Assembly (NCBI GenBank): GCA_003259005.1
Contig: QLII01000001.1
Span: 4,604,501-4,668,500 of the forward strand
Direction: 5' to 3'
From: Spirosoma telluris
GTDB taxonomy: Bacteria > Bacteroidota > Bacteroidia > Cytophagales > Spirosomataceae
DNA: 64,000 bases
The notes under the pieces were generated by a model that ran no database searches, had not been told where the DNA came from, and worked only from the letters and a program-made list of their open reading frames with translations. Positions 9,204 to 19,300 of this stretch are shown here, piece after piece. The number at the start of each line of letters is the position of its first letter. Positions within the stretch are counted from its first letter, which is position 1. The translations under genes and the position numbers were made by a program.

Positions 9204-9635
9204 ATGAAGCAGCAACGGTCGAGCAGTCATTCGGTGCATCAATTGCAAGTTCATCTGGTGTGGAGCACCAAGTATCGGTATCAGGTGCTGACAGGGGAGG
9301 TTCAACTGCGTTGTCGAGACCTGATTCGGCAAACCTGCAATGCGCTGGACGTACAGATTCTGAAAGGGGTTGTGAGCAAAGACCACATCCATTTGCATGT
9401 ATCGTATCCACCCTCGTTGAGTGTGAGCGACATGGTCAAACGGCTGAAGGGTCGGAGTGCGAAACTGCTCTTGGCTGAGTACCCGGAGCTGAAACGTCGG
9501 TATTGGGGCGGTCATTTTTGGGGGATTGGTTATGGAGCCTGGAGCGTGGGCTCGATTACCGATGAGTTGTTGCAGACCTATTTGGATCATCATAAAGAAC
9601 ACCCGAATGGGGATGAGAATTTTATTCTGGAATGA
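9204..9635 (+). CDS. tnpA: IS200/IS605-family Y1 transposase (TnpA)
   Basis: The 143-residue protein is the size of single-domain TnpA. The HUH metal-binding motif is seen as DHIHLHVS (His61 and His63). The KGRSAKLLL helix is near residue 82 and the likely nucleophilic tyrosine is Tyr126 in ELLQTYLDHH. This enzyme cuts and rejoins single-stranded DNA at hairpin ends. No TnpB/IscB accessory gene is present. All catalytic residues appear intact. It could be a transposase or a domesticated RAYT-like enzyme serving the hairpin repeats around it. Confidence 0.9.
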   Translation: MKQQRSSSHSVHQLQVHLVWSTKYRYQVLTGEVQLRCRDLIRQTCNALDVQILKGVVSKDHIHLHVSYPPSLSVSDMVKRLKGRSAKLLLAEYPELKRRYWGGHFWGIGYGAWSVGSITDELLQTYLDHHKEHPNGDENFILE

Positions 9636-9636
9636 T

Positions 9637-9722
9637 CCCCTTTCAGGGGTTGGCTTTCAGTCGGTTTCAACCGAAACGGCGAATTTCATTCGCTTCTCAA
9701 CCTATGGACTTCCAGTCCATAG
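9637..9722 (+). repeat. array of four short hairpins downstream of tnpA
   Basis: The hairpins are 9637-9649 (stem CCCCT, loop TTC), 9661-9674 (stem TCGGTT, loop TC), 9679-9693 (stem GCGAAT, loop TTC) and 9702-9722 (stem CTATGGACT, loop TCC). The stems are unrelated, but every 5' arm ends in T, every 3' arm begins with A and the loops are T/C only. Confidence 0.75.
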
Positions 9723-9945
9723 TCGTTTAGTTAGTCATTTTACAACAAGCGTTAAATCGATATAAACTCTACCGTTACCTTAAGGCCACCTTAAAACAAT
9801 TTAGCAGAGGTACTCGCATCTTAATCCTCTACCATGTTCCGGCATAAGTCAAATGGAGAGCCTTGGCTGTAATTATGCCCTTGTCTATGTATATAAATTA
9901 GGAACGTAACTTTTGTTGTACCTATCGTTGTACCTAAAACGAAAA

Positions 9946-9974
9946 AAGCACTTAACATTAGATGCTAAGTGCTT
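9946..9974 (-). terminator. rho-independent terminator of the tRNA-Val transcript
   Basis: On the minus strand AAGCACTTA and TAAGTGCTT form a 9-bp stem (9966-9974 and 9946-9954) followed by a run of T, 10 bp after the tRNA 3' end. The stretch 9723-9945 holds no gene. Confidence 0.75.
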
Positions 9975-9983
9975 GATTTTCAG

Positions 9984-10061
9984 TGGTGGGAGTTGACGGG
10001 TTCGAACCGCCGACCCTCTGCTTGTAAGGCAGATGCTCTGAACCAGCTGAGCTAAACTCCC
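9984..10061 (-). tRNA. tRNA-Val (anticodon TAC)
   Basis: The acceptor stem GGGAGTT pairs with AACTCCC. The D arm is TAGCTCAGCTGGTTCAGAGCA, seen in two parts around the loop. The anticodon stem CTGC/GCAG encloses loop CTTACAA, giving anticodon TAC for valine. The T arm contains GGTTCGAACC. The discriminator is A and CCA is encoded (9984-9986). The tRNA body is 75 nt. Confidence 0.95.
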
Positions 10062-10282
10062 TTTATTGTCCCTTCTGCTGTTGCGTTTGGGAGTGCAAAT
10101 ATAAGAGGCTAAATGGCCCTTATGCAAGCGTTTGCTTGAAAAAAACTGAAAAATTTTCTAAATGACTGATTATCAGCGAGAGTATACATAGACAGTGGCC
10201 ATAGAATGGAACCACTACATAGCTAATGAGGTATTGGCTCTGGCGATCGCAACTCAGCAGAACGCATAATTGCATGCCCTAT

Positions 10283-10738
10283 TTACTCCGGCACTAACGC
10301 ATACTGGTCAATTGTATTTCCCGTTTTACGGCTTTCGGCTGTGCGTTCCAGACGTAGCGATACACCATCGGGCTCGTTCAGGATATAATACTCCACAACG
10401 CCCCCCGTATTGGTTGGCTTAGGGTTCAGGTTCGCTAAAATCAGTCGTTTGTTGTCCGTTGAGATTGTCCAGGTACCAACGGTCAAGCGGCCATCGACAT
10501 CCTTCAGGCGCACGGTATCTGGTCTGCTCAAATCGAGTCGAAAGTTCGTGTAGCCCGGTTTTATGTTGTTTGTAGCCCCCAATGTAAATACCAGTAAATC
10601 GGCCTCTTTCACTGTATTGGCTTTCCAAACTTTGTTGATCAGCGATGTAATGGGTGTAACCGTTTTGGGTTGGCACCCTGCCAGAGCAGCCAGCAGAAGT
10701 ATACTCAGCAGGGATAGTCTAAATAATTGCTTGTTCAT
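10283..10738 (-). CDS. small lipoprotein, last gene of the surface operon
   Basis: The 151-residue protein has a lipoprotein signal ending in LAGC (Cys at about 22). A beta-rich domain follows, with VGTWTISTDNKRLILANLNP and VVEYYILNEPDGVSLRLERT, similar in style to lipocalin-like DUF4923/DUF5004 proteins; this is not certain. Its ATG overlaps the stop of the FN3 protein (ATGA, 10735-10738), so the two are translationally coupled and it belongs to the operon that begins at 24473. Confidence 0.8.
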   Translation of the reverse strand: MNKQLFRLSLLSILLLAALAGCQPKTVTPITSLINKVWKANTVKEADLLVFTLGATNNIKPGYTNFRLDLSRPDTVRLKDVDGRLTVGTWTISTDNKRLILANLNPKPTNTGGVVEYYILNEPDGVSLRLERTAESRKTGNTIDQYALVPE

Positions 10739-13700
10739 GGCAGCAGAATACGTTTGGCAAGTTTGCGCCCATCGGCAACAATCGTGATGATATAGAGCCC
10801 AGTAGGCAGAGAATCCAGATTATAATCCCAGCGATCGGCTGGGCGCACGTTTCGGTTATCTGTCAATACAATTTGCCCGTTAGCGGTTTGTATATAAAGC
10901 GTGGTTTGGGCTGTTGTGAACCAGTTGGTCATGACGTGCAGCGAACGCTGGCTCACAAAAAGCGTCGTATGGGTTTCCAGTTCATCTTCGACCGCGATGA
11001 TGACTTCCTCGACCCGCGCTGTTGCCACGTTCGAATAATTAGAACTGCCTGCCGTATTGACGGCTTTAATGCGATAATAGTAAGTCGTGAATTCCTGCAA
11101 ACCCATGTCAACATAGGTTGTCAGCGAAGCAGGCTGTTGCTTGATTTCGGTAAAAGGCCCATTGGGGTTTGTAGCTCGTTCAATAACTACCGTAACGGCC
11201 GTTGCACTCAAAGCAGCCCAGGTCAGCTTGATCTGGTCATAATCAAACACCTGAGCGACCAGATTGGTGGGCACAGCGGGGGGGCTAAAGGCGTAGTGGC
11301 GCAGGCAGGGTCGGTATACCCCGAATTACCAGCGGCATTTTTCGCCCGAATCCGATAGCAATATTGAGTGTTATCAGCCAGGTTCTTGTCTTCATAGGTA
11401 GTAGCATTGGCAGGGACCTCCCCTACTTTGGTGAACGTAGCCGTCGCGCTGTTGCTTCGCTCAATCTCAAAGCCGCTTTCGTTGGTTGAGAGGTCAGCCC
11501 AGGTCAGATTAATCTGGCTCGTTGAAATCACCGTAGCGGTCAGGCGGGCGGGTGCTGCCGGGGGTACGTCGGGGGTAGTGGCACAGGCCACATTCGTGTA
11601 CCCTGATGCGCCAATTGTATTTTTCGCCCGCACCCGGTAGCAATAGTTCCCGGCAGGCGTTAGGCCCAGATCCTGATAGGTGGTAGTGTTGGCGGGCAAA
11701 TCGGCAATTTTCGTAAACGGTGCCGTTTGGCTACTGGCCCGCTCCACCTCAAAGCCCGTTTCATTCGCCGATCCATCGACCCATACCAGCGTAATTTGCG
11801 TGGCCGACGTAGGGGTAGCCACCAGATTAGTTGGGGTAACTGGTGGCACGTCGGGTGTGGTGGCAGTTGCTGTGTTGCTATAACCCGAGGGACCAGCCGC
11901 GTTGACCGCCCTAATTCTGTAATAATACTTCGTATTGGGGATTAAGCCTACACTCTGGAACGAGACCGCATTAGCAGGAGCGTCGCCAATTTTGGTCCAG
12001 GTTACGCCATCCGGACTTCGTTCAATTTCGAAGCTGGCTTCATTGGCCGACAAATCAGCCCAGGCCAGATCAATCTGTGTTGCAGAAATAACCGTAGCTG
12101 TCAAACGAGCGGGCGCTATAGGCGGAGCGTCGGGAGTGATGGCAGTGGCCACGTTGCTATACGGGCCAGGACCTGATGCATTCGTAGCCCGAATCCGGTA
12201 ATAATAGCGGGTATTTTGAGTTAGTCCCGCATTGCCGTAGGTTGTGGCATCTCCTGCAACACTGGCAATTTGTGTCCAACTATCGGTACCGTTCGGGCTC
12301 TGTTCAATCAGTATATTAGTGGCAGTTGCTACCGACGTCCAGGTCAAATTGATCTGGGTTGTTGAAGCTGCCGTAGCTACCAGACTTTGTGGAGCCGCTG
12401 GCGGGCCAACGGGAGTAGTCGCATCGGCCGTATTGCTATAGCCTGACGGTCCAGCCGCATTAATGGCCCGAACACGGTAATAATAATGCGTTTGGGGGCT
12501 CAGGCCCTGATCGCTGTAGCTGGTGGCGTCGGCACTGAGGTCAGCAATTTTGGTCCATGAATCCGTACCGTTGGGGCTGCGCTCGAGCTGAAAGCCAGAT
12601 TCATTGCCTGATAGGTCAGCCCAGGCCAGGTTGATCTGACTGAATGAAACTACCGTTGCGGTCAGCCGTGCTGGAGTAGCCGGCGGCACATCGGGGTAGT
12701 GGCGTTTGTTACATTGCTATAAGGCCCATTATTTCCGCTGATTACAGCCCGGAGTCGGTAATAGTAGCGGGTGTTGGGCGTTAAACCCGCGTCGCTGTAA
12801 TTGGTGGCGCTTCCGGCAGGGTCTGCAATTTTAGTCCAGCTATCGTTGCCATTGGGACTTCGTTCGAGTTGGTAGCTGGTGGCACCTGATACGCCTGTCC
12901 AGGTGAGATTAATCTGTGTTGTCGAGGCTGCTACAGCTACCAGATTTTGTGGAGCGCCTACAGGCGGGGCTTTCGTGGTACCACAGGCTTCGTTGCTATA
13001 GCCCGAGTAGCCCCCAAATTGTTTTTAGCCCGAACCCGATAGCAATATTGAGTCGACGCACTCAGGCTTTTATCGTCATATATTTTTGACGTCAAATTGG
13101 TAGCGATGACTACGTAAGGGCCACCCGGCTTCGTGGCCCGTTCCAGTTCAAACGTCACGGATTGTGCGTTGGCATCATTCCAGAAAATCTGAAGCTGTGT
13201 ATCCGAGATCACTAAAATGCTGAGCCCACCGGGAGCTATGGGTGGAGGTGGGGCTTGGGTAGTGGCGCAGGCGACACTGGAGACTTCATAACCGGCCTGA
13301 GAAATCCGGTAACAGTATTCGGTCCCTGGATTCAGACCATTGTCGGTATATTCACCCCGTCGGCCAGCGTGGTCGCTATCTGGCTCCAGTTGCCCGTCTG
13401 GCCGGTTCGGCGTTCAATACTAATGCCCGTTTCCTTCCCGAACCGATCCCAGGTCAGTTTAATGGAACTGCTGCTGACCGCTTGGGCAACCAGGTTCTTG
13501 ACGTTGGTTGGCGATAGGGGCATGGTGGCACAGGCAACAGTGCTATAGCCCGACGTTCCGCCCGTGTTGCGCGACCGCACCCGATAGCAGTACTGCGAAC
13601 CACCCGACACACTCAGGTCCGTAATCGTCGGTGTTCGGCTGTACGAAACGGTTTGCAGCAGTGTGAACGGCCCACCCGAGCTGGTACCGCGCTCAACCTG

Positions 13701-14141
13701 ATAATCGACGGGGGTTGAGCCCGAGCCGTTGTTCCAGGTCAACTTAATGCCACTGGTACCCTGCGCAACTGCCACTAAACCCGTTGGATTGCCGGGGGGC
13801 GACAGCGGTGTTGTTACGGTAAACTCATTCGAATAACCCGAAAAGTTAGTGGCAAAGCCTGCCCGAACCCGATAAATATAGGTCGTGTTTTCGGCAGCGG
13901 TTTTATCCTGGTAGGTCGTTACATTGGCACCTACTTCGCCCACTTTAACAAACGTGGTAAAGTCTTTTCGCTCGATTTCGAACTTGGTTTCGTTGGTCGA
14001 GTTATCCTTCCACGACAGATTGACCTGGTTGTAGGCCGCTGCTGACCCGGTCAGGGATGTGGGCGCGTTGGATTGGGCGAACAGGCCGGTCGATGCCAGC
14101 ATGGTAAAGCCCAATACATACTGAAAGAGGTGCTTTTTCAT
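10735..14141 (-). CDS. surface protein with about 11 fibronectin type III repeats and a T9SS-like C-terminal tail (4 apparent frameshifts)
   Basis: The protein starts MKKHLFQYVLGFTML with a signal peptide ending LFAQ. About eleven FN3 domains of 90-95 residues follow, each with a TQINLTW-type strand, an ERSPNGTDSW-type strand and an YYYRIRAxNAAG-type strand. The last 85 residues resemble a T9SS type A sorting domain (LDSLPTGLYIITI then KLAKRILLP). The frame breaks at 13355-13358, 13011-13015, 12693-12696 and 11278-11284. Each is a C or G run one base short, and adding four bases gives exactly 1137 codons. A correct copy of one broken run (five G) is present in a sister repeat near 11570. It starts 3 bp after the stop of the preceding gene. 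Likely a secreted adhesin or scaffold. Confidence 0.85.
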
Positions 14142-14144
14142 CGG

Positions 14145-16315
14145 TTATTTGCGGTAAGTCACCTTCCCGGTTTCACTCAGTTTAGATTGGTCCTCGGGTA
14201 ATACAAGCCGTACAGCATATTCGTACACACCCTCAGTTGGCAGGGCTGTGTCGGTGAAGGTATTCGTGCCCCGCACCTGTTTGTAAGTCGAGATAGCTTC
14301 GCCGTTGATACCCCGATAGATGAGGTAGTGATACATCGTCTCTGGTGGTTTGCAGACCCATTCGATCCGGATTTGTTTTTGCTTTGGATCATATACCGCT
14401 TTTAAGCCCGAAGGAGCCGCCACAACCAATTTGCGGAGGTCGATATACTGAGCCGATACCACAAACGATCGCTCGGACTGTAGTCCACCCCAATCGCGCG
14501 CCACCAGGCTGTATTCATAGGTTTGTTCATGGGTTAGCGCACTATCGAGCACCACCAGATTGGCCGTTGGATGCCCCGGAATTTTGGTGATCTCCCGCCA
14601 AACACCGGTTGGTTCGCGCCGGTAAAGCGTATGCTCCACCACATCGTCGCTTAGACTGGGAATCAACCGGAGTCGGATTGCATGGTTTTCGACCAGTGCG
14701 GCCTGAATAATGGGTGTGGCTGGTGGCACTTTATCGGGAAGGGCTACGGTAATTGGGGCCGAGAAGCCAGAGTGGTTATTGCTGAAATCAACTGCAATGA
14801 TTTTGTAAAACGCCTGCCGGGTTAGCGTGCGGCTGGGGAGTGTATCGACAAACATCGAGTCGGCCAAAATTCCAATCGTGCGTTGTTCATAGTACTCGTT
14901 ATCCTGTTCATACGATCGGTACACTTTATAGCCAAGCACATCGGATTCGGGGCTGTTGGGCCACTGAATGGTAACGATGCCACTGGTGTCCACTTTTGCT
15001 CGAATACCTTTAGGCGCAATGGGCGGAGTTCGGTCCTCGATCATGGCTGTAATGGGCGCGCTGTAGGCCACATTCCCGGCCGTATCTACCACGGCCACCA
15101 CGTAGTATTTGCCGAAATAGGGCACTGGTTTTTCATTCGTAAACGTCCGGGCCGACGGGGGAGTAGTGTCTTATTCAGGGGTTGATAGGGGCCGCCAAAC
15201 TCACTAGCCTGGCCAATGTAAAAACCTTTTAGATCGGGTGCCGGGGCGGGCAATGACCACGTAATGATAATGCGTCGATTGTCTTCAACCTTTTTCTGGA
15301 TGTCAATGGGAGGTCGGGGCGGGGTCAGGTCGCGGCCATTACCTACCAGTACTTTAGATACGGGGCTCAGGTCACCGAAGGTGTTAATGCCAATGATACG
15401 GTACTGGAATTTCCGGTAGTTTACCCGTACTGAATCTGTGTATTCGACTTCTTGTGGATTTTTGGGTAGCCCCGAGAAGCGAACAGTGGTGTCGGGCGGG
15501 GCGGCTACATAAGGAACCTCATTGAGCCGGGTGAAGGTCTTCCCGTCGGAACTACGTTCAACATAATAGCCCGAAAAATTGCCGCTTTTATGATAGCGAT
15601 ACCAGCGCAGTTTTACCACTTTATCACCTGATTCGGTCCCGGCAACCTTCGGTGCAACCAACGAATCGACCCGCCAGGGCAATACCAGTACGGTGGCTGT
15701 ATCGGTCAGGTCGCCGGGTTTCGGTTGAGGCCCATTGTTGATCCAAAGACGATACATGCAGCGTGTTGCTTTTCGGTCGAAGGTGCGGTCGGTCCAACGC
15801 AACCCCAGCGCATTGGCTGCAGCCGCCGAAAATTCAGCCGCCATGGCCGCCGTGAGTAATTGGCCCTGCTGCTGCTGGTACGTCTGGTAGAAATCGCCAA
15901 TAGTACCTTTGGGCGACTCGCTATAGGTTTTGCCGTGCAGGATTTGGGCGGCAATGGCCACAAAGCGATCATTGCGCGGCAACCGTTTTTTCATCGAATC
16001 GAGCGTCCAGGGGCGTATCGGAGCAACCGTAAGGCGTTTCCGAACGGGCCTGGCTTTAGGGTCACCAAACTCGATGCGTTCCAGTACATAGCCGCGTTTG
16101 TTGGCCGCCAGCCAATATGCGCCCTCATTTACATTCCAGCGCAGCACAATCGAGTCACCATAGTTATGGGCTTTCATAAATAGATTGCGTTCACGAACTG
16201 CCGGGCGGGCGGTCGATTTGGATTGGGCGCAGGTCGGCTGTATCAGAGCCAGCATAGCCACCACTACAAGCGCGGGTGTAAAAAGATTTCTGACAAATCG
16301 CTTCGTTGATTTCAT
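14145..16315 (-). CDS. fibronectin type III-rich secreted protein (1 apparent frameshift)
   Basis: I chose ATG 16315 because it opens a signal peptide (MKSTKRFVRNLFTPAL to TCAQ); a longer frame from 16381 lacks one. A unique N-terminal domain (about 30-235) precedes roughly five FN3-like domains with FSGYYVERSSDGKTF, LKGFYIGQASEFGGPYQ and VLGYKVYRSYEQDNEYYEQ. The frame breaks at the G run 15157-15161; one added base gives 724 codons. It begins 19 bp after the giant gene and ends 3 bp before the next FN3 gene. No T9SS tail is visible at the C-terminus (SETGKVTYRK), so it may stay in the periplasm or bind its operon partners. Confidence 0.8.
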
Positions 16316-16334
16316 GGCAATTGCTGAAGGAGGG

Positions 16335-19300
16335 TTAGAAGCCGGGCAGGTAAAACGATCCAGGTACGACGGGCAGGACAATAGGTGTAGAGCTATCGTT
16401 TATCGAGCCAATGGTGAACACCTTGTTAAGGCTGGTGGTGGGTACTAATTCATCGTAATTGGCACCGTAGGTAAAGACTGCCGTAAACGGAGAGGCTTTT
16501 GTGCGTTGCGGGCGGGAATCATAATCGAAATAGCTTGTTGAATTGTAATAGTTATCCTCCGTAAACTTCCAGTACTGCTCTTTTCGGTAGAACTTACCCG
16601 TAAAATCAAGGATACCCAGCTTCATCGACGGCGACGCGGCCGTAATCATATTTCCGTCGTAGGCCAGCCCATCCACGTTGTAAAGGGCTTTGTCGAGCTG
16701 CTTGTAGTCTTTGTTTTCGTAGGTAGTCTTTGACCAGTCGTTATAGATGTATTTGTTATACACCAGTACTGTTTCGGCATTCGGATCGTGGATATACTTG
16801 GATAAGTAGGCCTGATCACTCAGATTTTTGTCGGCTGAATATTTTTTGGCGAGCAATACGTCATTGTAATTCAGACCCACCAGAGCTTCAAAAATGCCGA
16901 TCAATGCGCCTAAATCCTGCCCAGCTAATTTGTCACGGACAAAATCAAACTTTATGGAGCTGCTGGCCGGGTTATACACATTTTTGTCGGGGCCATTGTA
17001 GAACAGCACCCGGCGGGGCTGCCCGTCTATTGCCACAATGTTTCCAATGTATTGTTCACGGTCGTATACCCTTGACGATGTATACTGTGTAAGTGTCTGA
17101 GTCTTAAAATCGGGACTTACATAATGATCGCCGTAGCTCCCCGTGCCGTCTTCAGTCAGCCGACGCATTTTGTTATAAATCTGCGTGCGGATTTCTTTCT
17201 CATAGGGGCTATCCTGATACGGCGTACCGATAATGGGCGTTTCAAACGCCATCAGCGGTTTTTTAACGGTGAATTTGTCATATACCTTCAGATCATCGAA
17301 AAGCTCTGCCTTGTCGAAACGTTCATACGACCCTGTGCTGGGTTTGAGCTGAATTGTCTGGTCGCCGAGGTAGTCGGTGGCTTGTAGGTTCAGAGCGTTT
17401 ATTTTTTCAGCAAAGGTGTTGTACTGGCTGGTGGCGAAGCTAAGACTGAACAGCTTTTTGCTTTGGTTAGCCTGGTTTACTGCGGCCATTGACTGCACCG
17501 TGCTCAGGTTTAGCGAAGTACGGTAGAGTTGCAGTTTGGGGCTTTGATCCAGCGTTACATACTTCGAAGATGACAAGGGCTTGTTCGACGCTGAACTTGC
17601 CGATTTAGCTTGCCGACTGATTTCGAGCGTGTATTTCTGTTTGTTTTTTAACCCAGCCGGTATCGCAAACGTAAGTAGATTGACTCCATCGTATGTCATC
17701 GGCACGGATAGCAGGCTGTTGTCGCTTCCTTTAAAATTGACGGTATACTGCATTCCGGGCTCTGATAAACAAGCCAATTTTTTATACTCCATCCGCAGGA
17801 AACCGGTAGGCGCGTGTTTTTTCAGGAAATAGCGCTGGCCTTCGATGGGCCAGGTGCGGGTGACCTGCTCGACCGGAATGTAGTCGGGTTGTTTGCCCAG
17901 GGTAAACGTGGTGGTTTTGGACTGACTGCGCGGTTCTCGTTTCCCCGTGTCAGTATTCATCGGGTCCTGGAAATTTTTGCTGTACTGTCCCCCACAATTT
18001 CTTTAATAACCACCGTTTGCGTAAGCTGGCAGGTCGCATAATCGGGTTGGTAGGCATTGACCGACAGCGTGTAGGATTTCTTGCTTTGATCCCATTTAAC
18101 CGGATCTAAATCGGGGCAGGGTTTGAAACTCCCACCTTTAGGCTTTACCAGAAAAACGGGTTCGCCGGGCTTGAATACGTAGTACCGGATGTCATCACTC
18201 GAAATGTAAATCTTAAAGGTTTTGTCCATTGGCATATTAAAGGCAACTGCCATCGTAGGCACGGTCGAGACGTCGGTCTCGCCATCGTCGGGGTCATTTC
18301 CGAAATAATGGCGAGGTCTTTTAAAGGATCTCCGTTGTAGACGGGCATACACTTATCGCCGAAAGCAAAATTCTGGGTCGTCTCCACCGAAATCAGTCCA
18401 TCGAGCACTTCACCCTTTACTTTCACCTTGCCGTCGGCCCAGGTTGGGTCGGGGAAGCCAGCCTGAAGCAAAGCCCCTGCCTCTAACGTCATCAGATTGA
18501 CGGAGCCACTGAAGAACCAGACATCGACGTACAAATCAATGCCTCCTCCGAAATAGGCGTAGGCCTGGCCTTGACCATACCAGCCGTTTAGACCGGCAGG
18601 GGTGGCATTACTGCCGCCACATGTCATGTTTTTAGCCAGGGCAACATCGAAGCCTATAGTTGCTTTGGCCCATAGCCGGAATGGTTGTACCTGTACTTTG
18701 AGGTTACCATCTAATCGCCCGCCCAGCAGCAGTTTGAAGTCGTTTCCGATAGGCGTTAATGAGGGCATAGCCCGCTGGTTGAAGGCCGTTTTTGCTTCGG
18801 GGAGGGTATTGCTGTTAGTATCCGTCAGGAAGTCGTTAACCTCTTTGGGTACAGGCGGCAGCCCCCCTAAACTTGGTCCGCTCCCAGTGGCCATGTAGGC
18901 GCTGGCTGCCAGGTAAGCCTGGATGGCACTATCGTTGTTGCCAGTATTAAGAAACGTAACTTTTACCCGGTTTCCCTCGTCGGCCGGGTCGCCGAGTTTT
19001 ATACACCAATCGTCGCCATTCGATACGTGCAGCAGAAACGGCACGTGGGTTTGCATAGCCATGAAGGTCGCGTCGATACCGATGGAGGCATCCAGTACTT
19101 TCTTGCTATAATCGTAAGTAATGTCCATCGCAGCATGGGCAATGCCATCGGCTCCGTCGCCATCGCCCGTTTTACTCATCACATTGGCGTTACCATGCAG
19201 GTTGAAGCCGCCCATACTCCCATGCGAAAAGTTGATGGTGAGGGCCAGGCTGGAGTTAAACACCTTTGGGTCGGCCAGGCCCGCATAGATTTTTGCCGTA

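Larger units (their letters stand above)
9152..9722 (+). mobile_element. IS200/IS605-type element or domesticated TnpA unit
   Basis: The unit contains one Y1 transposase gene (9204-9635). It is preceded by a hairpin (9152-9165, TGCCCT/AGGGCA) and followed by four hairpins (9637-9722). Elements of this family have hairpin ends instead of terminal inverted repeats, and no target duplication is expected. Exact ends cannot be fixed without a second copy. Confidence 0.65.

Noticed and set aside
9171..9602. A 143-residue open frame on the minus strand opposite tnpA
   Set aside because: It is the antisense shadow of the transposase gene, which has all catalytic motifs on the plus strand.
9885..10127. 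An 80-residue minus-strand frame over the tRNA-Val
   Set aside because: It runs through the tRNA gene and its terminator.
11223..13212. The repeated FN3 segments as a CRISPR or DNA repeat array
   Set aside because: The periodicity of about 280 bp is that of protein domains, with divergence at synonymous positions.
10735..14141. The FN3 gene as a decayed pseudogene
   Set aside because: All four lesions are one-base losses in G/C runs, and there are no stops or deletions elsewhere.
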